This document shows, piece after piece, positions 7,855-16,085 of a stretch of 32,650 bases of DNA (its first letter is position 1; the number at the start of each line of letters is the position of its first letter). Below the pieces are notes generated by a model. That model did not search any database. It was given only the letters and a program-made list of their open reading frames with translations, and was not told the origin of the DNA. Both the position numbers and the translations under genes were made by a program. Source of the stretch: Caballeronia ptereochthonis (GTDB lineage Bacteria > Pseudomonadota > Gammaproteobacteria > Burkholderiales > Burkholderiaceae); assembly GCF_001545075.1 (NCBI RefSeq), contig NZ_FCOB02000051.1, positions 1-32,650 on the forward strand, written 5' to 3'.

Positions 7855-8385
7855 ATGGCCTCGCTTACCGACAGTCACTTCGATCTCTTCGATCTGCCGC
7901 CGACGTTCGCCGTCGATCGGCACAAACTCGACGACGCCTATCGCACCGTGCAGGCGCAAGTGCATCCGGACCGCTTTGCCGCGGCCGGCGATGCGCAACG
8001 CCGCCTCGCGATGCAATGGGCCACGCGCGCGAACGAGGCGTATCAGACGCTCCGAGACCCGCTCAAGCGCGCGCGCTACATGCTGTCGCTGCGCGGCATC
8101 GACGTCGGCGCCGCGAACAACACGGCGATGGAGCCGGCGTTTCTGATGCAGCAGATGGAATGGCGCGAAAATATCGAGGATGCCGCGAGCGCGAAGAACC
8201 TCGGCGCGCTGGAGGCGCTGCTCGACGAGCTGCGCGAGGAAGAGCGCGTGCGCTTCACGAAGCTCGAGGCGCTGATCGACAGCAAGTCGGATCAGGCCGC
8301 GAGCGAGGCGGTGCGCCAGTTGATGTTCATCGAGCGCGTGGCGACCGAAATCGGCGCGCAAATCGAGCGGCTAGAGCACGCGTAA
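7855..8385 (+). CDS. hscB: Fe-S assembly co-chaperone HscB
   Basis: 176 residues. J-domain protein that brings IscU to HscA and stimulates its ATPase. The N-terminal J domain carries HPD at 37-39 (QVHPDRF). The C-terminal half is a helical domain that binds IscU. Length is normal for the family. It starts 83 nt after iscA, behind the internal terminator, and ends 49 nt before hscA. Confidence 0.95.
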   Translation: MASLTDSHFDLFDLPPTFAVDRHKLDDAYRTVQAQVHPDRFAAAGDAQRRLAMQWATRANEAYQTLRDPLKRARYMLSLRGIDVGAANNTAMEPAFLMQQMEWRENIEDAASAKNLGALEALLDELREEERVRFTKLEALIDSKSDQAASEAVRQLMFIERVATEIGAQIERLEHA

Positions 8386-8434
8386 GAGCAGGAAAAAGCG
8401 CGAGCTCGCCGCATACAACCCCATAAGACCAACG

Positions 8435-10300
8435 ATGGCTTTACTGCAAATCTCAGAACCCGGCATGGCACCGGCGCCGCACCAGCGGCGCGTGGCGGTC
8501 GGCATCGATCTCGGCACCACGAATTCGCTCGTGGCCGCCGTGCGCAACAGCGTGCCCGAAGCGCTGCCCGACGAGGACGGCCACGTGCTGCTGCCGTCGG
8601 TCGTCCGCTACCTGGAGAAGGGCGCACGGCGCATCGGCCGGACCGCGAAGGAAGAAGCCGTCGTCGATCCGCGCAACACGATCGTCTCGGTCAAGCGCTT
8701 CATGGGTCGCGGCAAGAGTGAGGTGGAGGGTGCGGAGAACGCGCCGTACGATTTCATCGACGCGCCCGGCATGGTGCAGATCCGCACCATCGATGGTGTG
8801 AAGAGCCCGGTCGAGGTGTCGGCGGAAATTCTCGCGACGCTGCGATATCGTGCCGAAGACACGCTCGGCGAGGACCTCGTCGGCGCGGTGATCACGGTGC
8901 CCGCGTATTTCGACGAAGCGCAGCGCCAGGCGACCAAGGACGCGGCGAAGCTCGCGGGCCTGAACGTATTGCGTCTGCTGAACGAGCCGACCGCGGCGGC
9001 GATCGCGTATGGTCTGGATAACGCCGCCGAAGGTCTCTATGCCGTCTACGACCTGGGCGGCGGCACCTTCGATCTGTCGATCCTGAAGCTCACGAAGGGC
9101 GTGTTCGAGGTGCTCGCGGCCGGCGGCGATTCCGCGCTCGGCGGCGATGATTTCGATCATGTGCTGTATCGCCATGTGCTGGCGCAGGCAGGCGCCGTCA
9201 TCGAAGCGCCGGAAGACGTGCGTTTGCTGCTCGACCGCGTGCGCTCGGCGAAGGAAGCGCTGTCGTCCGCGCCCGAGACGCGCGTGCAAGCGACGCTCTC
9301 GACGGGCCGCGAGATCGACGTCCTCGTGACCGAAGCGCAATTCGCCGAGCTGACGCAGGCGCTCGTCGCCCGCACGCTCGGCCCGACGAAGAAGGCGTTG
9401 CGCGACGCGAAGGTCGCGCCGAAAGACATCAAGGGCGTCGTGCTGGTCGGCGGCGCGACGCGCATGCCGGTGATCCGCCGCGCGGTCGAAGCGTTCTTCG
9501 GCCAGCCGCCGCTCGTCAATCTCGACCCGGATCAGGTGGTCGCGCTCGGCGCGGCGATTCAGGCCGATCTGCTCGCCGGCAACCGCCGCGGCGACGGCGA
9601 CGACTGGCTGCTGCTCGACGTGATTCCGCTCTCGCTCGGCGTCGAGACGATGGGCGGCCTCACGGAAAAGATCATCCCGCGCAACTCGACGATTCCGACC
9701 GCGCGCGCGCAGGAATTCACGACCTTCAAGGACGGCCAGACCGCGATGGCGATCCACGTCGTGCAGGGTGAACGCGAACTCGTCTCCGACTGCCGCTCGC
9801 TCGCGCGCTTCGAGCTGCGCGGCATTCCGCCGATGGCGGCGGGCGCGGCGCGCATCCGTGTGACCTATCAGGTCGATGCGGACGGGCTGCTCTCGGTGTT
9901 CGCGCGCGAGCAGGCTTCGGGCGTGGAGGCATCGGTGGTGGTGAAGCCGTCCTACGGCCTTGCCGACGACGAAGTCGCCCGCATGCTCGAGGAAAGCTTC
10001 AAGACCGCGGAAACGGACATGCGCGCGCGTGCGTTGCGCGAGGCGCAGGTGGAAGCGGATCGCCTCATCGAAGCGACGCACGCCGCGCTCGAAGCGGACG
10101 CCGAACTGCTCGACGACGAAGAGCGCGCGCAAATCGAAACGCTCGCAGCGGAGCTGGCGCAAGTCGCCAGGGGCGAATCGCCGGAGCAGATCGAGGACGC
10201 CACGAAAGCGCTCGCCGCCGCCACCGACGAATTTGCCGCGCGCCGCATGAACAAGAGCATTCGCCGCGCGCTCGCGGGCCGCAAGCTCGACGACGTCTGA
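8435..10300 (+). CDS. hscA: Fe-S assembly Hsp70 chaperone HscA
   Basis: 621 residues. Specialised Hsp70 that uses ATP to release clusters from IscU by binding its LPPVK motif. The nucleotide-binding domain shows GIDLGTTNS (23-31), the phosphate-2 segment YDLGGGTFDLS and the adenosine segment VLVGGATRMP. The substrate-binding domain begins near the DVIPLSLGVETMGG segment and ends in a helical lid. The C-terminus lacks the EEVD-like tail of housekeeping DnaK. A roughly 20-residue N-terminal extension precedes the ATPase domain, as usual for HscA. The start has no strong Shine-Dalgarno sequence. Confidence 0.96.
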   Translation: MALLQISEPGMAPAPHQRRVAVGIDLGTTNSLVAAVRNSVPEALPDEDGHVLLPSVVRYLEKGARRIGRTAKEEAVVDPRNTIVSVKRFMGRGKSEVEGAENAPYDFIDAPGMVQIRTIDGVKSPVEVSAEILATLRYRAEDTLGEDLVGAVITVPAYFDEAQRQATKDAAKLAGLNVLRLLNEPTAAAIAYGLDNAAEGLYAVYDLGGGTFDLSILKLTKGVFEVLAAGGDSALGGDDFDHVLYRHVLAQAGAVIEAPEDVRLLLDRVRSAKEALSSAPETRVQATLSTGREIDVLVTEAQFAELTQALVARTLGPTKKALRDAKVAPKDIKGVVLVGGATRMPVIRRAVEAFFGQPPLVNLDPDQVVALGAAIQADLLAGNRRGDGDDWLLLDVIPLSLGVETMGGLTEKIIPRNSTIPTARAQEFTTFKDGQTAMAIHVVQGERELVSDCRSLARFELRGIPPMAAGAARIRVTYQVDADGLLSVFAREQASGVEASVVVKPSYGLADDEVARMLEESFKTAETDMRARALREAQVEADRLIEATHAALEADAELLDDEERAQIETLAAELAQVARGESPEQIEDATKALAAATDEFAARRMNKSIRRALAGRKLDDV

Positions 10301-10337
10301 TCATCGAACAATCAAGCATTTACGGAAAACCAGCCCC

Positions 10338-10679
10338 ATGCCTCAAATCGTTGTGCTGCCTCACGTGGAGCTTTGTCCGGACGGCGCGGTGATCGACGCC
10401 GACGTCGGCAAGAGCATCTGCGACAACCTGCTGGATCACGGCATCGAGATCGAGCACGCCTGCGAGAAGTCGTGCGCGTGCACGACGTGTCACGTCATCA
10501 TCCGGGAGGGCTTCAACGCGCTCGAGCCGTCCGAGGAGGACGAGGACGATCTGCTCGACAAAGCGTGGGGTCTCGAACCGACATCGCGGTTATCATGTCA
10601 GGCAATGGTGCCTGCCGACGAGGATCTGGTGGTCGAGATCCCGCGGTACTCCATCAATCACGCCAAAGAAAATCACTGA
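10338..10679 (+). CDS. fdx: ISC-type [2Fe-2S] ferredoxin
   Basis: 113 residues. Adrenodoxin-like ferredoxin that supplies electrons for cluster assembly. Cluster ligands are Cys42, Cys48, Cys51 (ACEKSCACTTCH) and Cys87 (RLSCQAM). The additional Cys46 is also found in E. coli Fdx. The acidic segment EPSEEDEDDLLDKAWGLE is typical of this subgroup. It starts 37 nt after hscA. Confidence 0.96.
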   Translation: MPQIVVLPHVELCPDGAVIDADVGKSICDNLLDHGIEIEHACEKSCACTTCHVIIREGFNALEPSEEDEDDLLDKAWGLEPTSRLSCQAMVPADEDLVVEIPRYSINHAKENH

Positions 10680-10694
10680 CAGGAGGCTTCGCCC

Positions 10695-10892
10695 ATGAAG
10701 TGGACAGATACTCAGGAGATCGCGATGGCACTCACCGACGCGCATCAGGATATCGATCCCCAATATGTGCGTTTCACTGACCTGCATCGCTGGGTGACTG
10801 AGCTGGACGGATTCGACGACGATCCGCAAAAATCCAACGAGAAGATCCTCGAGGCGATCCAGGCGGCGTGGATCGAAGACGCGGATTATTGA
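10695..10892 (+). CDS. iscX: IscX (YfhJ) Fe-S assembly accessory protein
   Basis: 65 residues, the full family length. A small acidic protein that binds iron and IscS and modulates its activity. It shows the conserved MKWTDTQEIA start and the C-terminal EAIQAAWIEDADY. A strong AGGAGG site precedes the ATG. It is the last gene of the operon, 15 nt after fdx and followed by a terminator. Confidence 0.95.
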   Translation: MKWTDTQEIAMALTDAHQDIDPQYVRFTDLHRWVTELDGFDDDPQKSNEKILEAIQAAWIEDADY

Positions 10893-10917
10893 TCTCCGGT
10901 TTGCGTCGGCTGATGAG

Positions 10918-10945
10918 CGGCGGCTTCGCAGGAAGCCGCCGTTTT
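10918..10945. terminator. Terminator of the isc operon
   Basis: A perfect 10-bp stem CGGCGGCTTC / GAAGCCGCCG with a 4-nt loop, followed by TTTT. It lies between the convergent ends of iscX and the patatin gene, so it may also serve the other strand. Confidence 0.85.
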
Positions 10946-10971
10946 GCTTTGTGCCTGCCGCGAGGGCAGGG

Positions 10972-11916
10972 TCAGACGCGCACGCCTTTCTCCTGCAACT
11001 GCCGCCGCAACGTCGGCCACATCCTGGCGACCGCTTCCTCGCCCGCGAGGATGGACGCATTGCGCTGGCTGAAATCGCTGCTGCTCATCGCGGCGAGATT
11101 CGGGCGGATCACCGCGTTCGCGTACTTGTCGAGTTCGTAAGCCTTGATCGTCTGGCCCATGATCGTGAACGTCTGCATCAGCACGTCGAACGAGCTCGAC
11201 GTGAGTCCGCTTTCCGGGCGCGCCGAGATGTCGACCGCGATCACGAAATCCGCGCCCATCCTGTGCGCGAACGCGGCCGGCACCGGGCTCACGAGGCCGC
11301 CGTCGACATACTCGTGGTCGCCGATCTTTACCGGCTCGAAAATCGACGGCACGCTGCACGATGCGCGCACCGCCACGCCGGTGTTGCCGCGCTGAAAGAG
11401 GATGGGCTGGCCGTTCTTCAGATCGGTCGCGACGATGCCGAGCGGCCTGGCCATCTTCTCGATGGGCCGGTTGTCGAGCGTCTTGTTCAAATAGTTCTGC
11501 AGCGCGACGCCTTGCAGGATGCCGCGCGTGCGGAAAGGCATCGCCCAGTCGCTGATGGACGCTTCGTCCATCGTCAGCGCGAGCTTGTTGATCGCGATGC
11601 CGCTCATGCCCGACGCATACAGCGCCGCGATCACCGAGCCCGCGCTCGTGCCGGCGACGAGATCGATGTGCACGCTGCGCGCCTCCAGCGCCTTGATCAC
11701 GCCGATATGCGCGAAGCCGCGCGCGGCGCCGCCCCCGAGCGCAAGACCGATGCGCACCGGCCGCTGCGCATCGGTCGACGGCGGCGCGACGCCCGGCGTG
11801 CCGGCGGCGCTCTCGCCTGAAACGCCGCCGCTCGTGGTCGTACAGGCGGCAAGAACGGACGATGCGGCCGCAAGCGAAAACGCGCGGCGCGAAAGACGGG
11901 GTGACGATGAATTCAA
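10972..11916 (-). CDS. Patatin-like phospholipase, Tat-type lipoprotein (RssA-like)
   Basis: 314 residues from a TTG start. The patatin domain has GGGAARG (oxyanion loop), GTSAG (nucleophile Ser) and DGG (catalytic Asp), so it should be active on acyl esters. The N-terminus reads SRRAFSL, a twin-arginine motif, then a short hydrophobic stretch and the lipobox LAAC, so I infer an exported lipoprotein. I chose TTG at 11916 because GGAG lies 6 nt upstream and the peptide then begins right before the Tat motif. The ATG at 11955 has no Shine-Dalgarno sequence and would add 13 residues. It is divergent from gltX. Confidence 0.85.
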   Translation of the reverse strand: MNSSSPRLSRRAFSLAAASSVLAACTTTSGGVSGESAAGTPGVAPPSTDAQRPVRIGLALGGGAARGFAHIGVIKALEARSVHIDLVAGTSAGSVIAALYASGMSGIAINKLALTMDEASISDWAMPFRTRGILQGVALQNYLNKTLDNRPIEKMARPLGIVATDLKNGQPILFQRGNTGVAVRASCSVPSIFEPVKIGDHEYVDGGLVSPVPAAFAHRMGADFVIAVDISARPESGLTSSSFDVLMQTFTIMGQTIKAYELDKYANAVIRPNLAAMSSSDFSQRNASILAGEEAVARMWPTLRRQLQEKGVRV

Positions 11917-11922
11917 GGTGTG

Positions 11923-11926
11923 CTCC
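11923..11926 (-). promoter_or_regulatory. Ribosome-binding site favouring a TTG start
   Basis: GGAG on the minus strand, 6 nt before the TTG at 11916-11914. No comparable site precedes the ATG at 11955. Confidence 0.6.
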
Positions 11927-12023
11927 GGCGGTGCAGCGAGTCCCCGGCGGTGCATGCGCGCGCGCTTCGCACGCGGACGGCTCGGGGATCGGGAAAGGCG
12001 CGCACATCATAAAACAAAAGGCG

Positions 12024-12057
12024 CGCCGGCCGACACAAAGCGGCCGGCGAGTATAAT
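12024..12057 (+). promoter_or_regulatory. gltX promoter region with a 9-bp inverted repeat
   Basis: TATAAT at 12052-12057 is a candidate -10 box for gltX. It is preceded, 2 bp away, by a perfect 9-bp inverted repeat CGCCGGCCG / CGGCCGGCG (12024-12032, 12041-12049) that occupies the -35 position. On the minus strand the same hairpin is followed by a T-rich stretch and could act as a terminator. Confidence 0.5.
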
Positions 12058-12200
12058 TTCGTCTCATTTTGAGCGGGCTTCGAGCGCGGCTGCGCAGCAT
12101 GCGCTCATCGCGCAAGCCATCGGCGTCCATCGTGCCGCCGACCCGCCAGACCGCATTCCGGCCTCGATCGCCGCGAGCGCCATCCATCGAGTAAACAGCA

Positions 12201-13610
12201 ATGACCACCCAAGTCCGTACCCGCTTCGCTCCGAGCCCGACCGGCTTCATCCACCTCGGTAACATCCGCTCCGCGCTTTATCCGTGGGCGTTCGCGCGCA
12301 AGATGAAGGGAACCTTCGTGCTGCGCATCGAGGACACCGATCTCGAGCGTTCCACCGATGCGTCGGTCGATGCGATTCTCGAAGGCATGGCGTGGCTCGG
12401 ACTCGATTTCGACGAAGGCCCGTTCTATCAGATGCAGCGCATGGACCGCTATCGCGAGGTGGTCGCGCAGATGCTGGAGAAGGGCCTCGCGTACCACTGC
12501 TACATGTCGACCGAAGAGCTCGACGCGCTGCGCGAGCGCCAGCGCGCCGCCGGGCTTAAGCCGCGCTACGACGGCACGTGGCGTCCCGAGCCGGGCAAGG
12601 TGCTGCCGCCGATTCCGGAAGGCGTGAAGCCCGTCGTGCGCTTTCGCAATCCGTTGACGGGCACGGTTGCCTGGGACGACGCCGTGAAGGGCCACGTCGA
12701 GATCTCGAACGAGGAGCTCGACGACCTCGTGATCGCACGCCCCGACGGCACGCCGACCTATAACTTCTGCGTGGTCGTCGACGACCTCGACATGAAGATC
12801 ACGCACGTGATTCGCGGCGACGATCACGTGAACAACACGCCGCGTCAGATCAACATCCTGCGCGCGCTGGGCGGCGAGGTGCCGGTGTACGCGCACCTTC
12901 CGACGGTGCTGAACGAGCAGGGCGAAAAGATGAGCAAGCGCCACGGCGCGATGAGCGTGACGGGCTATCGCGACAACGGCTATCTGCCCGAGGCGGTGGT
13001 GAACTATCTCGCGCGGCTCGGCTGGTCGCACGGCGACGCCGAGATCTTCTCGCGCGAGCAGTTCGTCGAATGGTTCGATCTCGAGCATCTCGGCAAGTCG
13101 CCCGCGCAGTACGACCACGACAAGCTCAACTGGCTCAACGCGCATTACATCAAGGAAGCGGACAACGGCCGGCTCGCGGAGCTGGCGAAGCCGTTCCTGC
13201 TGCAAGCGGGCATCGATGCCGCGGCGATCGACGGCGGCGCGCCGCTCGACCAGGTGATCGCGCTGCTGAAGGATCGCGCATCGACGGTGAAGGATATCGC
13301 CGACAACGCCGCGATGTTCTACCGCGAGCCTGTCATCGATCCCGAAGCATACGAGCAGCACATCACCGATGCCGTGCGTCCGGCCATCGCCGAGCTGCGC
13401 GCGGCGCTTGCCAACGTCGAGTGGACCAAGGAGGCGATCGCGGCGGCACTCAAGGCGACGCTGACCGCGCACAAGCTCAAGATGCCGCAGCTCGCGATGC
13501 CTGTGCGGCTGCTGGTCGCGGGCACGACGCATACGCCTTCCATCGACGCCGTGCTGATGCTGTTCGGCCGCGATGCGGTGTTGAAGCGCCTCGAACGGAC
13601 GGCTGGCTGA
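12201..13610 (+). CDS. gltX: Glutamyl-tRNA synthetase
   Basis: 469 residues, class I synthetase that charges tRNA-Glu. The ATP-binding signature of the HIGH type appears as HLGN (18-21, PSPTGFIHLGN) and the second signature is KMSKR at 243-247. The C-terminal helical anticodon-binding domain runs to the end. The length is normal. Two genes for its likely substrate, tRNA-Glu(UUC), lie within 800 nt downstream. Confidence 0.97.
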   Translation: MTTQVRTRFAPSPTGFIHLGNIRSALYPWAFARKMKGTFVLRIEDTDLERSTDASVDAILEGMAWLGLDFDEGPFYQMQRMDRYREVVAQMLEKGLAYHCYMSTEELDALRERQRAAGLKPRYDGTWRPEPGKVLPPIPEGVKPVVRFRNPLTGTVAWDDAVKGHVEISNEELDDLVIARPDGTPTYNFCVVVDDLDMKITHVIRGDDHVNNTPRQINILRALGGEVPVYAHLPTVLNEQGEKMSKRHGAMSVTGYRDNGYLPEAVVNYLARLGWSHGDAEIFSREQFVEWFDLEHLGKSPAQYDHDKLNWLNAHYIKEADNGRLAELAKPFLLQAGIDAAAIDGGAPLDQVIALLKDRASTVKDIADNAAMFYREPVIDPEAYEQHITDAVRPAIAELRAALANVEWTKEAIAAALKATLTAHKLKMPQLAMPVRLLVAGTTHTPSIDAVLMLFGRDAVLKRLERTAG

Positions 13611-13629
13611 ATGCGCGGCATCGACGCAC

Positions 13630-13666
13630 GACGCGCCGCTTCGTCACGTGAAAGCGGCGGCGCGTC
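13630..13666 (+). other. GC-rich hairpin after gltX
   Basis: GACGCGCCGCTT pairs with AAGCGGCGGCGCGTC, with a 3-nt bulge. No T run follows, so termination is only possible, not shown. Confidence 0.4.
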
Positions 13667-13728
13667 ATCCATTGCGTATGAAAGCGTCAGGTGAGGCAAA
13701 AAAGTTTGGGTTCGGCCGTCAGAAGGTA

Positions 13729-13757
13729 TTTACAACGCCAAAAACGCCCTATACAAT
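13729..13757 (+). promoter_or_regulatory. Promoter of the tRNA cluster (tRNA-Ala)
   Basis: TTTACA (13729-13734) and TACAAT (13752-13757), each one mismatch from consensus, with the optimal 17-bp spacer. The tRNA-Ala gene begins 19 nt after the -10 box. Confidence 0.75.
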
Positions 13758-13775
13758 CTCGTTTCTGTTCTGCAA

Positions 13776-13851
<76 letters not shown>

Positions 13852-13911
13852 AAGAACAGTTGAAGTAGTGCGAATGTTGTTCTCCGAATCTCCGGGAGTC
13901 GCAAAAAATAC

Positions 13912-13940
13912 TTCACAAGTAACGCAAAGTTGTATAGAAT
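13912..13940 (+). promoter_or_regulatory. Candidate promoter of the first tRNA-Glu/Asp unit
   Basis: TTCACA (13912-13917) and TAGAAT (13935-13940), each one mismatch from consensus, 17-bp spacer. It lies 70 nt upstream of tRNA-Glu. A hairpin CTTCGCT / AGCGAAG (13947-13980) would lie at the start of the precursor transcript. Confidence 0.6.
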
Positions 13941-14010
13941 TTTGGTCTTCGCTTGATCGGCGTCAAGCAGATGAGCGAAGAGGTGGTAAAGACAGATTCA
14001 CCAAGTTTCT

Positions 14011-14086
14011 GTCCCCTTCGTCTAGAGGCCTAGGACATCACCCTTTCACGGTGAGTACAGGGGTTCGAATCCCCTAGGGGACGCCA
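14011..14086 (+). tRNA. tRNA-Glu (UUC), copy 1
   Basis: 76 nt with encoded CCA. The acceptor GTCCCCT/AGGGGAC stem is complete, and the anticodon loop CTTTCAC gives UUC. It is identical to the copy at 14306. Confidence 0.97.
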
Positions 14087-14156
14087 GAACATCGGCGGCT
14101 GCTAGAAAAGCGCTGCAAGATTCGTCGGTGACCGAGGCGAATCGATGAAAAGAAGT

Positions 14157-14233
14157 GGAGCGGTAGTTCAGTTGGTTAGAATACCGGCCTGTCACGCCGG
14201 GGGTCGCGGGTTCGAGCCCCGTCCGCTCCGCCA
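14157..14233 (+). tRNA. tRNA-Asp (GUC), copy 1
   Basis: 77 nt with encoded CCA. The anticodon stem CCGGC/GCCGG encloses the loop CTGTCAC, anticodon GUC. It differs from copy 2 only at the last T-loop base (C here, T there). Confidence 0.97.
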
Positions 14234-14254
14234 GCATTTGCGAGCATGAACACT

Positions 14255-14280
14255 CCGGCTAATGAGAGCCGGTTTTTTTT
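14255..14280 (+). terminator. Terminator between the two tRNA-Glu/Asp units
   Basis: Stem CCGGCT / AGCCGG, 6-nt loop, followed by eight T. It lies 21 nt after tRNA-Asp copy 1 and only 25 nt before tRNA-Glu copy 2. Confidence 0.85.
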
Positions 14281-14305
14281 CGCCGCAGGGTTGCAAGAAG
14301 TTGAA

Positions 14306-14381
14306 GTCCCCTTCGTCTAGAGGCCTAGGACATCACCCTTTCACGGTGAGTACAGGGGTTCGAATCCCCTAGGGGACGCCA
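14306..14381 (+). tRNA. tRNA-Glu (UUC), copy 2
   Basis: 76 nt with encoded CCA and anticodon UUC, identical to copy 1. It begins 25 nt after a strong terminator, and no promoter is evident between them. Confidence 0.97.
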
Positions 14382-14452
14382 GAATATCGGCGGCTGCTAG
14401 TAATAAGCGCTGCGAGATTCGCTGACGACAAGGCGAATCGATGCAAAGAAGT

Positions 14453-14529
14453 GGAGCGGTAGTTCAGTTGGTTAGAATACCGGCCTGTCACGCCGGGGGT
14501 CGCGGGTTCGAGTCCCGTCCGCTCCGCCA
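14453..14529 (+). tRNA. tRNA-Asp (GUC), copy 2
   Basis: 77 nt with encoded CCA and anticodon GUC. One base differs from copy 1 in the T loop. The Glu-Asp spacer of this unit is clearly homologous to that of unit 1 (ATCGGCGGCTGCTAG and GGCGAATCGATG are shared). Confidence 0.97.
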
Positions 14530-14541
14530 AATCGTTGTTTG

Positions 14542-14573
14542 AAAAAATCCAGCTTTCGGGCTGGATTTTTTTT
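14542..14573 (+). terminator. Terminator of the tRNA cluster
   Basis: A 9-bp stem AAATCCAGC / GCTGGATTT with a 6-nt loop, followed by further T to 14573. It lies 12 nt after tRNA-Asp copy 2. Confidence 0.9.
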
Positions 14574-14681
14574 GCCCGCTGGGGCGCATTCTCTTTCGGA
14601 CCCAATTCGAATCGGCTTCGACGGTAGTAATGTCCATTGCCAGCCTGCGCGCACTGTCTTAGTGTTTAGGCACTTGTTCCC

Positions 14682-15164
14682 GTGCCCAGCACTCGTGCGA
14701 TGCTCGACCCGACCGAAGACCTTTCGCTCTATCAACTGCGCCAGGCGACCATGGCGGATTTCGCCTTCGCCGAAGCGCTCACGCACGACAACATGGTCGG
14801 CTATTATCGGCGCCACAACCTCGTGTGGCGTGGCGATCTCTTTCTTTCCAGCTGGCGCGAATCCGAAAATTTCATCCTGCAGGCGGATGGCATGCCGATC
14901 GGCGTGATGCGCGTCACGGAGGAAGACGATTCGCTGCACATCCGCGACGTTCAGATCGCCCAGGGCTATCGCGGACGGGGCGCAGGCACCTTCCTGCTCA
15001 ACACCGCACACCGCTGGGCGCGGGCACGCGGACTTGCCGAATGTCAGTTGAGAGTGTTCGTCGATAATCCGGCCGCGCGGCTCTACGTGCGTCTGGGTTA
15101 CCGCCCGGCGGGACCGCGTCTCGCCCAGCTCGGCGCGATCCGTCACATGGTGCGGCGCGTCTGA
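14682..15164 (+). CDS. GNAT-family N-acetyltransferase
   Basis: 160 residues from a GTG at 14682, or 154 from the ATG at 14700; neither start has a clear ribosome-binding site, so the start is open. The acetyl-CoA binding motif is QGYRGRGAG, following the beta strand SLHIRDVQIA. The C-terminal part (VFVDNPAARLYVRLGYRPAG) is the typical GNAT ending. The acceptor substrate is unknown. It follows the tRNA cluster and converges on the AraC-type gene with 11 nt between stop codons. Confidence 0.87.
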   Translation: MPSTRAMLDPTEDLSLYQLRQATMADFAFAEALTHDNMVGYYRRHNLVWRGDLFLSSWRESENFILQADGMPIGVMRVTEEDDSLHIRDVQIAQGYRGRGAGTFLLNTAHRWARARGLAECQLRVFVDNPAARLYVRLGYRPAGPRLAQLGAIRHMVRRV

Positions 15165-15175
15165 GCCGGGTCGGT

Positions 15176-16027
15176 CTACACGCTGTCCAGATCGCGTCCG
15201 CTTCGGTCATCGCGGCTGTCGCCGTTGTCGCGTGCGAAGAAGGCGCGCGGGCTTTCGCCGAACGCGCGACGGAACATCGCGGAAAATGCGCTTTGACTTT
15301 GATATCCCAGTTCGCGCGCGACTTGCGCGAGCGGACGGCCCTGGCTCAGTAAGGGAATCGCGCGCGCGAGCACCGCTTGCTGACGCCATTGCGAAAAACT
15401 CACACCGAGCTCGCGCCTGAAGAGCCGGGCGATCGTGCGCGTGCTCGCGCCCGCTTCCGACGACCAGCGCTCCAGGTCCGAATGCGACGGGTCGGCCAGT
15501 ACGGCATTGCACAAGGCGCGCAGGCGCTTTTCGTTGGGCATCGGCACGGAGAGCGGGAGCGGCTGGGAACGGATGATTTCATCGAGCGCGAGCGTGCCGA
15601 GCAGCCGCTCGCGGTCTCGCGAGAGCGGTTCCTCGTCGAGCGCGGCGATGACTTCGCGCAAGAGCGGCGACACCTCGACGACCCTGCACGCGCCGAGGCC
15701 GGCCGGCACGACGCTCGCATCGACATACAGCGTGCGCAGATAGGCGTCCTCTACGATCACGACTTCATGCGTGACATTGGGCGGCACCCAGATCGCGCGC
15801 GAGGGCGGCACCATCCACGTCGAATCGACGGTCGCGACGCGCAGCACACCGCGCGACGTGTACGCGACCTGTGCCCACGGATGCGTGTGCAGTGCGATGC
15901 GCACGCCATAGGGAACAGGCCGCGAACGGACGCGAATCGGATGATCGAGCGTCGGCGAATGTTCGACGGGAATGTCGAGATGCTCGACTTCCTCATTCGA
16001 CGATCTCGTTTCGACAAACATGGGCAT
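15176..16027 (-). CDS. AraC-family transcriptional regulator with cupin sensor
   Basis: 283 residues. The N-terminal half is an AraC-type cupin (HTHPWAQVAYTSRGVLRV, then VPPSRAIWVPPNVTHEV). The C-terminal half carries two helix-turn-helix motifs, the first near GASTRTIARLFRRELGVSF and the second near LAQVARELGYQSQSAFSAMF, ending RRAFGESPRAFF. This architecture resembles the NimR/YbiH-like group that regulates efflux or resistance genes. Ligand and targets are unknown. It is divergent from the gamma-glutamylcyclotransferase-like gene, with a 10-bp inverted repeat between them, and the neighbour is a plausible target. An alternative ATG lies two codons inside. Confidence 0.92.
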   Translation of the reverse strand: MPMFVETRSSNEEVEHLDIPVEHSPTLDHPIRVRSRPVPYGVRIALHTHPWAQVAYTSRGVLRVATVDSTWMVPPSRAIWVPPNVTHEVVIVEDAYLRTLYVDASVVPAGLGACRVVEVSPLLREVIAALDEEPLSRDRERLLGTLALDEIIRSQPLPLSVPMPNEKRLRALCNAVLADPSHSDLERWSSEAGASTRTIARLFRRELGVSFSQWRQQAVLARAIPLLSQGRPLAQVARELGYQSQSAFSAMFRRAFGESPRAFFARDNGDSRDDRSGRDLDSV

Positions 16028-16085
16028 CTGCCGATGTTAGCCGAAAGCGCGTCTTGCGGCGCCGCCAGGCCCTGCGGCGGAGGCT

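Noticed and set aside
8453..10162. A 569-codon frame antisense to hscA, and a similar one (5875-7605) antisense to iscS-iscU
   Set aside because: Composition is typical of shadow frames, and both lie entirely over well-conserved genes.
14046..14237. Small minus-strand frame (LAERTGLEPATPGVTGRYSN), repeated at 14369-14605
   Set aside because: These are reverse translations of the tRNA-Asp and tRNA-Glu genes, a known source of spurious database proteins.
14011..14529. tRNA cluster as an integration site of a genomic island
   Set aside because: No integrase, no partial tRNA repeat elsewhere in the window and no phage or plasmid genes; the repeated tRNAs are a local tandem duplication.
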